Assembly (NCBI RefSeq): GCF_017875275.1
Contig: NZ_JAGGML010000001.1
Location: 4,485,001-4,549,000, forward strand
Direction: 5' to 3'
Length of the DNA: 64,000 nucleotides
Source: Xanthobacter flavus
GTDB taxonomy: Bacteria > Pseudomonadota > Alphaproteobacteria > Rhizobiales > Xanthobacteraceae
Shown: positions 18,898 to 29,035 of the stretch, piece after piece
How the letters are laid out: each line of letters opens with the position of its first letter
How positions within the stretch are numbered: the first letter of the stretch is position 1
Notes under the pieces: model-generated
Seen by the model: only the letters and a program-made list of their open reading frames with translations
What the model was told of the DNA's origin: nothing
Database searches by the model: none
Made by a program: the position numbers and the translations under genes

Positions 18898-19086
18898 ATG
18901 CCTGCAAAATCAAAGGCTCAGCAGATGGCGGCGGGCGCCGCTCTCTCCGCCAAGCGGGGTGAGCGCAAGACATCGTCGCTCAAGGGCGCGTCTCGCGAGA
19001 TGGTGGACACCATGAGCGAGAAAGAGCTTCATGACCTTGCCGCGACCAAGCAGAAGGGCAAGCCCTCCCATGTCTCCAAAGACTGA
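18898..19086 (+). CDS. Small DUF3008-family protein
   Basis: A 62-residue, strongly basic, probably disordered protein: PAKSKAQQMAAGAALSAKRG at the N-terminus, then MSEKELHDLAATKQKGKP. It matches the DUF3008 family, whose function is unknown. It sits between the DUF2934 gene and ku with 12-base gaps either side and has its own TGGAGG ribosome site. Confidence 0.75.
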   Translation: MPAKSKAQQMAAGAALSAKRGERKTSSLKGASREMVDTMSEKELHDLAATKQKGKPSHVSKD

Positions 19087-19098
19087 CCGGTAGGACGC

Positions 19099-19899
19099 AT
19101 GGCGCCGCGTGCCTTCTGGAAGGGCTATCTGAAGCTCTCCCTGGTGACCTGCCGGGTGGCCATGACGCCGGCCACATCGGAGCGGGAGAAGGTGCGCTTT
19201 CACACGCTGAACCGGGAAACGGGCAACCGCATCGTTTCCCGCTACGTGGACGAGAGCTCCGGCAAGCCCGTGTCCGAGGCCGACGAGGGGCGCGGCTACC
19301 AGACCGGCGACGACAGCTATGTGCTTGTCGAAGATGAAGAACTCGACGATATCGCGCTGGAGACCACGCGCACCATCGACATCGAGAGCTTCGTCCCCCG
19401 CAACACCATCGGCTGGGTCTATCTCGACAAGCCCCATTACCTCGTGCCGGACGACGCCGTCGGCGCCGAGGCTTTCTCGGTGATCCGCTCGGCCATGGAG
19501 GACACCGGGACGGCGGCGCTGTCGCGCCTCGTGATGTACCGGCGCGAGCGGGGCGTGATGCTGGAGCCGCGCGGCAGCGGGCTCATTCTCTGGACGCTTC
19601 GTTATGGCGACGAGGTCCGCGAATTCGACGGCGCGCCGGAGGCCAGGGGGGCGCCGGACAAGGCGGCGCTGGGGTTGGTGAAGAAGCTGATTTCCGAGCG
19701 CACTCAAGCCTTTGAGCCGGAGATGGTGCACGATCCCGTGCAGGAGGGGCTGATGGATCTCATCGCCTCAAAGCGCAAGAAGCGTCCGGCGAAGAAGGTT
19801 ACCAAGCCCGCTCCTGAGGCGCCAACGGGCGGCAATGTGGTGAGCATCATGGATGCGCTGCGCCGCAGCCTTTCGGCCGAGAAGGGCAAACGGAAATAG
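19099..19899 (+). CDS. ku: Ku protein, non-homologous end joining (first copy)
   Basis: This bacterial Ku is 266 residues long and begins APRAFWKGYLKLSLVTCRVA, as typical. The central beta-barrel includes RFHTLNRETGNRI, and the C-terminal arm has KKLISERTQAFEPEMVHDPV. The tail is basic (RKKRPAKKVTKP) and may aid DNA or LigD contact. Ku rings bind double-strand ends and recruit LigD. It converges on ligD, which ends 7 bases away, and differs strongly from the second Ku at 22499-23425, suggesting a heterodimer or alternative complexes as in other rhizobial genomes. Confidence 0.95.
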   Translation: MAPRAFWKGYLKLSLVTCRVAMTPATSEREKVRFHTLNRETGNRIVSRYVDESSGKPVSEADEGRGYQTGDDSYVLVEDEELDDIALETTRTIDIESFVPRNTIGWVYLDKPHYLVPDDAVGAEAFSVIRSAMEDTGTAALSRLVMYRRERGVMLEPRGSGLILWTLRYGDEVREFDGAPEARGAPDKAALGLVKKLISERTQAFEPEMVHDPVQEGLMDLIASKRKKRPAKKVTKPAPEAPTGGNVVSIMDALRRSLSAEKGKRK

Positions 19900-19906
19900 G
19901 GGCCGT

Positions 19907-22483
19907 TTACTCCGGCAGAGGCACTGCCGCCGCGCGGAAATCTCCCCAAGGGTCATGGCCGAGATTCATTAGTCGGGCCAAGGCGTTGCCCACGGTGAAG
20001 TGCTGCGGGCCGATGGCCTCCCCCAATTCCTCCCACGCCAGCGGCATGGACACCGGCGCACCGGGGCGCGCTCGCGTGGAGTACGGCGCCACCGCCGTCG
20101 CGCCGCGCTGGTTACGCAAATAATCTATAAGAATCCGGCCCTTACGTTTTGACTTGGTGATGGTGGCGACATAGCGCTCCGGGCTGTCGGCCGCCATCTC
20201 CTCCGCCATCTGCTTGGTGAAGGCCTTCAGCCGAGACCAATCGGCCTTGGGCTTCAGGGCGGCGCAGACGTGCAGGCCCTTGCCGCCGGAGGTTTTCAGA
20301 AAGGCGGAAAGGCCTTTTGATTCAAGCCGTTGCTGAACCTCCTCCGCCGCGGAGATTACGTCCCGCCAAGGCACGTCATCCCCGGGATCGAGGTCCATGG
20401 TGAGGAGGTCCGGCCGCTCCCAGTTCGCCAGCGTGGCGCCGAAAGGGTGGATTTCCAGGGCGGCTCCCTGGACCAGGGCGATCAGCCCGTCGAGGTCGCG
20501 GATGGCGAGGTAGGGGGCTTCGTCCTTTTCCTTGGGATCGGCGACCTGGAGGATGTTCTTGTCCAGCCCCTTCCACGGATGCTTCTGGAAAAACCGTTGT
20601 CCGTCAATGCCTTCCGGACAGCGCACCAATGCCAGCGGGCGGCCGGTCACGAACGGGGCCATGTACCGCCAGACCTGCGCATAATAGTCCGCGAGCCCTT
20701 CCTTGGTGAGGCCCACGTCCGGCCAGTAGACGCGATCGGGATGTGTGAGACGCACCCGGCGTTGGGGCGCGGCTGGGGCGGAAGTCTTTGTCTCTACAGG
20801 GGTTTCTCGGACGATATCGGTCGCCGGCTTGTCCTCCCTGAGGCCGCGGAAGGCGGCGTGGCGCAGGTGGCCGTCGCCGGTCCAGGCGCCGAATTCCACC
20901 TCCGCGACATGGAGCGGCTGGACGAAGATGACGCCCCGCGTCTCCTCCGCGGTCAGCTTGCCGGCGAAGGGAGAAACATCAGTCTTTTCAGAGGCTAGGA
21001 GCTTGTAGAGGTCGGCCGCCACGCGTTGGGTGAAGCCCGTTCCGACCCGTCCCACATGGCGCAGCTTGCCCTTCTCGAACACGCCCAGCACCAGCGAGCC
21101 GATGGCAGTGCGCGAGGTGGTGGACGGGACGAAGCCGCCGACCACAAATTCCTGTCTTTCCAGACACTTGGACTTGATCCAGTCACGGGACCGGCCGCTA
21201 TGGTAGGGGGCATTCTTCAGCTTGGAGACCACCCCTTCGAGGCTCAGTCGGCAGGCGTGGGAGAGGACGAGCGCGCCGTCGTCCTCGAAATGGGCGCTGT
21301 AGCGCACCTTGTCCCCGTTTTCGCCCACCAGCTTTTCCAGCAAGTCCTTGCGATCCTTGAGGGGAAGGGGTGTCAGATCGTGGCCGTCGAGGTGGAGAAG
21401 ATCGAAGACATAATAGACGAAGCGGTCGCTGCGGCCCTCCGAGAGATCGGCCTGAAGGGCGGAGAAATCGGTGGCGCCATTGCCGGATTCGACGACGATT
21501 TCACCGTCGAAAAGGCCGGTTCGGATGGGGAATCGGGTGAGTTCGGCAGGGATGCCGGTGCCGAATCGATCGGTCCAGTCGAGTCCGGTGCGGGTCAGGA
21601 GCCGCACCGCCGCGTTTTCGACCCGCGCCTGGATGCGGTAGCCGTCGAACTTGATCTCATGGAGGTATCTGGAACCGGCCGGGGCCTTGGTCGCCAGAGT
21701 GGCGAGGGCGGGTGGCACGAAGGCGGGCAGGGGGGCGTTCTTGGCGCCTTTCGGGAGAGCGAGGGACGCGGGCGTGCCGCTCTTCGCACCGGGCGTCTCC
21801 GGAGCGGCGCCGGTGGCCTTCGCGGGCGTCTTCCGCGTGCGCTTCGCGGCCGGTCGGGCTGCCGGCTTTTCAGCGCGCTTCCGGGGCGGCGGATCATCCG
21901 GTGAGAGGGCGGCCACGTCCCGGCCGGATACGACCGAGAGCGGCTCCTCCTCCAGGATGTCGGGCGCGTCCTCGGGGCGGGCGAAGGCGTCCTCGGCCTT
22001 GATGAGGAGCCAGTTCTCGTTCTTCTCCCCGTTGCGCGGCGCCATGCGCACCAGATGCCAGCGGCCGTGCAGCTTCTCGCCGTCGAGGGTGAATTCCATG
22101 TGGCCCTTGGCATAGGCCTTGTGCGGATCGCCGATGGGGGTCCAGGTGCCGCGATCCCAGATGATCACGTTGCCCCCGCCATACTGGCCCTTGGGGATGG
22201 TGCCCTCGAAGCCGCCGTAGTCCAGCGGGTGGTCCTCCACATGCACGGCGAGGCGCTTCTCGCCGGGCACGAGGCTGGGGCCGCGGGTGACGGCCCAGCT
22301 CTTCAGCACGCCGTCCATCTCCAGCCGGAAGTCATAGTGCAGGCGACGGGCCGCATGCTTCTGGATGACGAACACGCCTTCCGGTCGCATCGCCGCGCCT
22401 TTGCCCTTGCGCTTATCGGCGCCGGAGGGCTCGGGGGTGGCGGCGAAGTCGCGCTTGGCGCGGTAGCGGTCAAGGTCGGCCAT
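19907..22483 (-). CDS. ligD: Multifunctional ATP-dependent DNA ligase D
   Basis: Three domains are present in the order phosphoesterase, ligase, polymerase. The N-terminal phosphoesterase (about 25-190) has HYDFRLEMDG and HVEDHPLDYGGFEG. A Pro/Ala/Lys linker (about 190-255) follows. The ligase domain carries the adenylated lysine K278 in EIKFDGYR. The archaeo-eukaryotic primase-type polymerase (about 575-858) has THPDRVYWPDVGLTK and the catalytic DLDPGDD. LigD trims, fills and seals ends held by Ku. It starts at ATG 22483, 15 bases after the second ku, so those two form an operon. Confidence 0.96.
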   Translation of the reverse strand: MADLDRYRAKRDFAATPEPSGADKRKGKGAAMRPEGVFVIQKHAARRLHYDFRLEMDGVLKSWAVTRGPSLVPGEKRLAVHVEDHPLDYGGFEGTIPKGQYGGGNVIIWDRGTWTPIGDPHKAYAKGHMEFTLDGEKLHGRWHLVRMAPRNGEKNENWLLIKAEDAFARPEDAPDILEEEPLSVVSGRDVAALSPDDPPPRKRAEKPAARPAAKRTRKTPAKATGAAPETPGAKSGTPASLALPKGAKNAPLPAFVPPALATLATKAPAGSRYLHEIKFDGYRIQARVENAAVRLLTRTGLDWTDRFGTGIPAELTRFPIRTGLFDGEIVVESGNGATDFSALQADLSEGRSDRFVYYVFDLLHLDGHDLTPLPLKDRKDLLEKLVGENGDKVRYSAHFEDDGALVLSHACRLSLEGVVSKLKNAPYHSGRSRDWIKSKCLERQEFVVGGFVPSTTSRTAIGSLVLGVFEKGKLRHVGRVGTGFTQRVAADLYKLLASEKTDVSPFAGKLTAEETRGVIFVQPLHVAEVEFGAWTGDGHLRHAAFRGLREDKPATDIVRETPVETKTSAPAAPQRRVRLTHPDRVYWPDVGLTKEGLADYYAQVWRYMAPFVTGRPLALVRCPEGIDGQRFFQKHPWKGLDKNILQVADPKEKDEAPYLAIRDLDGLIALVQGAALEIHPFGATLANWERPDLLTMDLDPGDDVPWRDVISAAEEVQQRLESKGLSAFLKTSGGKGLHVCAALKPKADWSRLKAFTKQMAEEMAADSPERYVATITKSKRKGRILIDYLRNQRGATAVAPYSTRARPGAPVSMPLAWEELGEAIGPQHFTVGNALARLMNLGHDPWGDFRAAAVPLPE

Positions 22484-22498
22484 GGGTCAGCTCGCCTC

Positions 22499-23425
22499 TC
22501 AGCTCGCCTTGCGGGTGGTCTTGCGGGATGGCGCTGGCTTTTCGGCGGCGGCGTTCTTGCCGGCCTTGGCTTTGGTCGGCGCTTTCTTGCCGCTGCCGGA
22601 AGCCTTCCCGCTCGCGCCCCCTGTCGCTTTGGCACTGGTGCGCTCTGTCGCCTTGGCGCTGGCGCGCAGGGCCTCAAGAAGGTCCACCACCTTCTCTTCC
22701 TTGCGCGGCGGGGCCTTCGGGAGGGGCTTGCCTTCCATCTTGGCGCGCACCAGCTCTGCCAAGGCGCTCTCGTAGCGGTCCTGATAGGCCATGGGGTCGA
22801 ATGTGCCGGCCTTGGTCTTGATGATGTGGGTGGCGAGATCGCGCATCTCGGCGGTGATCTTCACCTCCGGCACGTCGGCGAACGCCTCCTGCGCCGAGCG
22901 CACCTCGTAATCGAAGGAGAGGGTGGAGGCGAGCAGCGCGCCGCCTTCCTCGGTCGGGCGGATGAGCAGCCGGCGCACGCGGCGGAACAGAAGCGCCTCG
23001 CCCAGCGCGGCGACCTTCTGGGCCGCCATCCCGCGCTTGAGGATTTCGAAAACCTCGGCGGCGGCCTCGTCCACCGGAGCCAGGAAATAAGGGCGGTCGA
23101 GATAGACCGTATCGATGCCATCGCAGGGCAGAAAGGCGTCGATGGAAATGGTCTTGTCGTTGTCCGGAAGAACAGCCGCCGCTTCTTCGGGCTCGATGGT
23201 GATGTATTCGCCCTTGGCGACTTCGTAGCCGCGCACCTGCGCGTCGTTTTCCACCGGCTCGCCGGTTTCCTCGTCCACATATTGCCGGCGCAGGCGGTGG
23301 CCGCTCTTGCGGCTGACCATGTGCAAACTGATGCGCTCGGACGTGGAGGCAGCCGCATAGAGCCCGACAGCGCAGCTCAGCGCGCCGACGGTGAGAAACC
23401 CCTTCCAGCTCGCCCGTGGCGCCAT
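22499..23425 (-). CDS. ku: Ku protein, non-homologous end joining (second copy)
   Basis: A 308-residue Ku with the start [20 protein letters not shown], core motifs [19 protein letters not shown] and [14 protein letters not shown], and the bridge region [20 protein letters not shown]. The last 60 residues are Lys/Ala/Ser-rich like a histone tail, absent from the first Ku. The tail may bind DNA non-specifically. It is transcribed with ligD. The two Ku proteins share the fold but little direct sequence, so this is an old duplication rather than a recent one. Confidence 0.95.
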   Translation of the reverse strand: MAPRASWKGFLTVGALSCAVGLYAAASTSERISLHMVSRKSGHRLRRQYVDEETGEPVENDAQVRGYEVAKGEYITIEPEEAAAVLPDNDKTISIDAFLPCDGIDTVYLDRPYFLAPVDEAAAEVFEILKRGMAAQKVAALGEALLFRRVRRLLIRPTEEGGALLASTLSFDYEVRSAQEAFADVPEVKITAEMRDLATHIIKTKAGTFDPMAYQDRYESALAELVRAKMEGKPLPKAPPRKEEKVVDLLEALRASAKATERTSAKATGGASGKASGSGKKAPTKAKAGKNAAAEKPAPSRKTTRKAS

Positions 23426-23509
23426 CTCGCCCCTCGTTGCAGGCTTCGTCTGTCAGAGCACACCCGCGCGGCGGCGGGGGCAAGGGAAAATGCCATCCCT
23501 TGAAGGACA

Positions 23510-23618
23510 GTCATGGCCCGGCTTGTCCGGGCCATCCACTCCGCCGCCAGAGCGGTGCCGGAGATCAAGGACTCGACCCGGTCGTCCCGTGGATCCCCCA
23601 GACAAGCCGGGGGATGAC
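23510..23618. repeat. Paired palindromic REP/BIME-like repeat, copy 1
   Basis: Two inverted halves are present: GTCATGGCCCGGCTTGTCCG near the left edge and CCCCCAGACAAGCCGGGGGA near the right edge, with GATCAAGG-type spacer between. The same architecture occurs at 28757, 31999, 49616, 51019 and 53181, always outside genes. Confidence 0.75.
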
Positions 23619-23642
23619 ACCGGTGCAAATGGAGGCCGAGCC

Positions 23643-23927
23643 TCAACCGTGCAGCCGCCGCGCGTAGAAGGTCGCCAGCAGCCGGGCTTCGGCTTCGGAC
23701 CCCGCGCGGATCGGCGCGGAAGCGTCATCCAGCACCCGCCACGTCCAGCGGCGGTCGTGGCAGTCGAGGCGCGCGACGGGCATGCCGTCGCAGATCAGCA
23801 CCTCGCTGCCTGCCGCCTTTGCGCGCCATTCGAGGATCGGCTCTGAGCCCGGCGGCGCGTGGAAGAAGCTGCCGGCCTCGTGGAGGAAATGGCGGATGGG
23901 TCCGCGGCTCGCTGCATCGTGGTGCAT
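23643..23927 (-). CDS. Hypothetical 94-residue protein
   Basis: The reading frame starts at ATG 23927 behind a strong AAGGAG, which decides against the longer frame from 23990. The product begins MHHDAASRGPIRHFLHEAGS and contains RWTWRVLDDASAPI and a C-terminal RLLATFYARRLHG. No signal peptide or membrane helix is seen and no family was recognised. It lies alone between a repeat and a divergent gene. Confidence 0.6.
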   Translation of the reverse strand: MHHDAASRGPIRHFLHEAGSFFHAPPGSEPILEWRAKAAGSEVLICDGMPVARLDCHDRRWTWRVLDDASAPIRAGSEAEARLLATFYARRLHG

Positions 23928-24067
23928 CGAAGGTCTCCTTTGCAGAACCAAGTGGCCGCGCCGCCCTTTGGTTCCGTGCGGTCGCGGCAACGTCCTGTGC
24001 CCCCTGCGCCGTTGCGGCGCTTTGGCCGCTCTTGGTCTAGAAGAGGTTTCCGGAAGGGAGAGGCGGC

Positions 24068-25006
24068 ATGATCGCGTTCTATGATGCGGGCGAGGTCGAG
24101 GCGGCGCTGACCTATGAGCGCCTCGTGCCGGCGCTCCGGGCGGCCTTCGCGGCGGCGGAGGTGGAATCGCCGGTGCGCGGTGTCCATCACGTCGGCACGG
24201 ACGAGACGCCCGGCCGGCTCCTCACCATGGCGGCGTGGCGGCCCGGCGCGGTGTTCGGCGTGAAGCTGGTGAATGTGTTTCCCGCCAACGGCGCCAGGGG
24301 CCTCGGAGCGGTGCACGGGATCTATACCCTGTTCGACGGCACCACCGGCGTGCCCACCGCCGTCATCGAGGCGGATGCGCTCACCAACCGGCGGACGGCC
24401 GCGACCTCCGCGCTCGCCTCCACCTTCCTCTCGCGGATGGACAGCCAGACGCTGACGGTGGTCGGAACCGGCCATCTCGCCTTCCAGCTGGCGCAGGGCC
24501 ATTGCGCCGTGCGGCCCATCCGCCGCGTGCTGGTGTGGGGCCGCGTGCCGGAGCGCGCCGCCGCCATGGCGGATCGGCTGAAGGCACTAGGCCTGCCGGC
24601 CGAGCCCGCGCCCGACCTGTCCGCCGCCGTCGCTGCCGCCGATATCATCACGAGCGCCACCACCTCCGACGTGCCGCTGGTGCTGGGGCGGGACGTGCGG
24701 CCGGGCACCCATGTTGACCTCGTGGGCGCCTTCACCCCCACCATGCGCGAGAGCGACGATGCGCTCATCCGCGCCAGCGATGTCTATGTGGACACTTATG
24801 CCGGCGCCCTCGGCGAGGCCGGCGACCTGCTGCTGCCGGCGGCGGCTGGGGTGTGGTCCACCGATCAGGTGAAGGCCGACCTCTACGAGCTATGCGCCGG
24901 CAGTAAGGAAGGGCGGACGGACGCGGACGCCATAACGGTCTTCAAGTCCGTGGGCGCGGCCATCGAGGATCTGGTGGCGGCCGAGCTGGTGGCGCGTCGG
25001 CGATAG
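24068..25006 (+). CDS. Ornithine cyclodeaminase / mu-crystallin family protein
   Basis: The 312-residue protein has the family layout: a substrate-binding N-terminal part (FGVKLVNVFPANGARG, then LFDGTTGVPTAVIEADALTN and RRTAATSALAS) and a Rossmann NAD(P) domain (LTVVGTGHLAFQLAQGH). Family members are ornithine cyclodeaminases or imine reductases for pyrroline-2-carboxylate and similar cyclic imines; which one applies cannot be told. GGGAGAGG precedes ATG 24068. A GC-rich hairpin follows the stop codon. Confidence 0.85.
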   Translation: MIAFYDAGEVEAALTYERLVPALRAAFAAAEVESPVRGVHHVGTDETPGRLLTMAAWRPGAVFGVKLVNVFPANGARGLGAVHGIYTLFDGTTGVPTAVIEADALTNRRTAATSALASTFLSRMDSQTLTVVGTGHLAFQLAQGHCAVRPIRRVLVWGRVPERAAAMADRLKALGLPAEPAPDLSAAVAAADIITSATTSDVPLVLGRDVRPGTHVDLVGAFTPTMRESDDALIRASDVYVDTYAGALGEAGDLLLPAAAGVWSTDQVKADLYELCAGSKEGRTDADAITVFKSVGAAIEDLVAAELVARRR

Positions 25007-25010
25007 GGCC

Positions 25011-25043
25011 GGCGGAGGGCCGGGAAAAGCCGGGCCCTCCGCC
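25011..25043 (+). terminator. Hairpin after the ornithine-cyclodeaminase-like gene
   Basis: GGCGGAGGGC at 25011-25020 pairs with GCCCTCCGCC at 25034-25043, with an inner CCGG/CCGG stem and AAAA loop. There is no U-run on the plus strand. Confidence 0.55.
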
Positions 25044-25061
25044 AATGGCTCAAGCGGGAAG

Positions 25062-25089
25062 AAAAGGCCCTCCGGTCCCGCCGGAGGGC
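25062..25089 (-). terminator. Intrinsic terminator of thiC
   Basis: A 9-bp stem (25067-25075 with 25081-25089) with a 5-base loop is followed, on the minus strand, by CTTTTC. It lies 17 bases beyond the thiC stop codon. Confidence 0.7.
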
Positions 25090-25105
25090 GACGCTCAGGT
25101 GCCGC

Positions 25106-27028
<1,923 letters not shown>

Positions 27029-27071
27029 CTAGGAGACGGGTGCGGGACGACGCTGAGCGCCGGTAAGCACA

Positions 27072-27186
27072 AGTTCCGATCCCTTCGCCGGTATGACCCG
27101 GATCAGGTTCGAAGGGTCATCGCGGCGCCGCGGAAGATGAATTCCGCGAACTTGCGATATCTCAGCCCCTTCCGGGGCCCCCCTTG
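27072..27186 (-). promoter_or_regulatory. TPP (thiamine pyrophosphate) riboswitch
   Basis: On the minus strand the conserved THI-box elements appear in order: GGGGCCCC-GGAAGGGG, CTGAGAT (27159-27165), then ACCCTTCGAACCTGATCCGG, followed by GTCATACCGGCGAAGGGA. This is the pyrimidine- and pyrophosphate-sensing fold. It lies about 90 bases upstream of the thiC start codon, in position to hide the ribosome site or terminate transcription when TPP binds. Confidence 0.93.
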
Positions 27187-27278
27187 GAACAAGGCCACTG
27201 TGATGTATACGAAAGCCCAATGTCAACGCTGCACCGCAGCGAACGCATGGGGGACGGTCACGCCGATGACGGCGAGCG

Positions 27279-27578
27279 TTACGCCGCGATGTGGGCGTGG
27301 TGCAGGCCCACCCGCTCGTGACCGCGCGATGACATCCGCTCGTCCTTGGCCGACCGTTCATGCTTGCGCGGGCGGGCCTCGGCCTTGATCTGGCGGAGCG
27401 CCTCGTCGAGCCTCGTGAGGGCGTCGCTGGCGGCGTGCTCCTCGGCGCAGCTGGAACCGGCTTCCCACGCGGCCTCGTTGCGGAAGTCCTCGGCCTGCGC
27501 CAGCTGCGCCAGATAGGCGCGAACATCCATCAGCGCGGCCTGGAGGGTGGTCTGCTGGAGGGTGGTCTGGGAACTCAT
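27279..27578 (-). CDS. Hypothetical 99-residue protein
   Basis: The product is helical and charged: MSSQTTLQQTTLQAALMDVR at the start, AWEAGSSCAEEHAASDALTR in the middle, and a basic His-containing C-terminus. No membrane segment or known motif is visible. AAGGGCAA lies just upstream of the ATG. It is a plausible but unproven gene between the thiC riboswitch and thyA. Confidence 0.5.
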   Translation of the reverse strand: MSSQTTLQQTTLQAALMDVRAYLAQLAQAEDFRNEAAWEAGSSCAEEHAASDALTRLDEALRQIKAEARPRKHERSAKDERMSSRGHERVGLHHAHIAA

Positions 27579-27885
27579 ATCGTTTGCCCTTGATCGTCAA
27601 TCTGAGCGTTAAGTGATGGCCTAATACGGCCGCCGCGTGGCGAAATAGGGGGTGTCCGAAGGTCATACGCAGCGGAAATCACTCACTTTTCCGCTATCTG
27701 CCCCTCCCGCCACAGCTTCCCCAGGGGCGGCATGGCATCAGGAAACGGACAACCCTATTCGCGCGCATATGTGGACACCCGCCGGCGGCGGCTGGCTGCC
27801 TTGCGGCCCGCGCGCTAGACTGGTTCGGCGAAAGCCTTGTGAGGCTTGAGAGCCCCTCTGCCTTGATCTTGGCCGGACATACCTA
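27579..27885. other. Divergent intergenic region upstream of thyA, no gene seen
   Basis: This 307-base region must hold the thyA promoter and that of the leftward hypothetical gene. No operator, repeat or RNA element was recognised. Confidence 0.5.
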
Positions 27886-28680
27886 ATGGAAGCTTACCAC
27901 CAGCTCCTGCGCCGTATTCTCGACGAGGGCGTGCGCAAGGACGACCGCACCGGCACCGGCACGCTCTCCGTGTTCGGCCACCAGATGCGATTCGACCTCG
28001 GGGCCGGCTTCCCGCTCGTGACCACCAAGAAGCTGCACCTGAAGTCCATCGTCCACGAGCTTCTGTGGTTCCTCGCCGGGGACACCAACATCCGCTACCT
28101 GAAGGAGAACGGCGTCTCCATCTGGGATGAGTGGGCGGATGCCAACGGCGATCTCGGCCCGGTCTACGGCCACCAGTGGCGCTCCTGGCCGACGCCAGAG
28201 GGCGGCGTGATCGACCAGATCGCGCAGGTGGTCTCGGACATCCGCCGCAATCCCGATTCGCGACGCCTCATCGTCACCGCCTGGAATCCGGCGGACGTGG
28301 CGAAGATGGCGCTGCCGCCCTGCCACTGCCTGTTCCAGTTCTACGTGCTGGAGGGCAAGCTCTCCTGCCAGCTCTACCAGCGCTCGGCGGACGTGTTCCT
28401 CGGCGTGCCGTTCAACATCGCCTCCTATGCCCTGCTCACCCACATGGTGGCGCAGGTGACCGGGCTCGGCGTCGGCGATTTCGTCCATACGCTGGGCGAT
28501 GCGCACCTCTATGTGAACCATCTCGATCAGGCCCGCGAGCAGCTTTCCCGCACCCCGCGCGCGCTGCCCGTCCTGCGCCTGAACCCGGGGGCGAGGGACA
28601 TCTTCGCCTTCCGCTACGAGGACATCGAGATCGTCGGCTACGATCCCCACCCGGCCATCAAGGCCCCGGTGGCGGTGTAG
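27886..28680 (+). CDS. thyA: Thymidylate synthase
   Basis: The 264-residue protein is a full-length Thy[40 protein letters not shown], the nucleophilic cysteine in [13 protein letters not shown], and [19 protein letters not shown]. It methylates dUMP to dTMP with methylene-tetrahydrofolate. The start is ATG 27886. No folA follows on the same strand, unlike the common thyA-folA pairing. Confidence 0.97.
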   Translation: MEAYHQLLRRILDEGVRKDDRTGTGTLSVFGHQMRFDLGAGFPLVTTKKLHLKSIVHELLWFLAGDTNIRYLKENGVSIWDEWADANGDLGPVYGHQWRSWPTPEGGVIDQIAQVVSDIRRNPDSRRLIVTAWNPADVAKMALPPCHCLFQFYVLEGKLSCQLYQRSADVFLGVPFNIASYALLTHMVAQVTGLGVGDFVHTLGDAHLYVNHLDQAREQLSRTPRALPVLRLNPGARDIFAFRYEDIEIVGYDPHPAIKAPVAV

Positions 28681-28756
28681 GACGGGCCACGCTGCGGCGT
28701 GCGGGCGGGCGCCCACTCTCGACCGGCCTCGCCCATCCCCCTCGCTCTCACGAGCC

Positions 28757-28863
28757 GTCATCCCCCGCCTTGTGCGGGGGATCCACCCAACCGCCCGTCG
28801 GCTTTGCGGAACCCGCCACCCCAGCGGCGGAGGTGTGGATCTCCCGGATCAGCCGGGCGATGG
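28757..28863. repeat. Paired palindromic REP/BIME-like repeat, copy 2
   Basis: The left half reads GTCATCCCCCGCCTTGTGCG and the right half ends CCCGGATCAGCCGGGCGATG. The halves are inverted relative to each other. It fills part of the 355-base gap between thyA and the TerB-like gene, which otherwise holds nothing recognisable. Confidence 0.75.
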
Positions 28864-29035
28864 CGGTGAAAAGCTGGGGCGGCGCCGCAGTCTGGCGTAG
28901 AGTGCGCCCGGCGCTGGCCCCCGGCTCGCGGGCACGTTCTTCCCTTGCGTGAGATCGTGCCCGCGGTTGGACTCAATAAGGTGCTAGCAGCCAAACACGA
29001 GCGGGCCGCGCGCCCGCATCATGAGGGAGGAAGCC

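Noticed and set aside
19907-23425. Plus-strand open frames opposite ligD and ku2
   Set aside because: They lack ribosome sites and domains, while the minus-strand frames encode complete LigD and Ku proteins.
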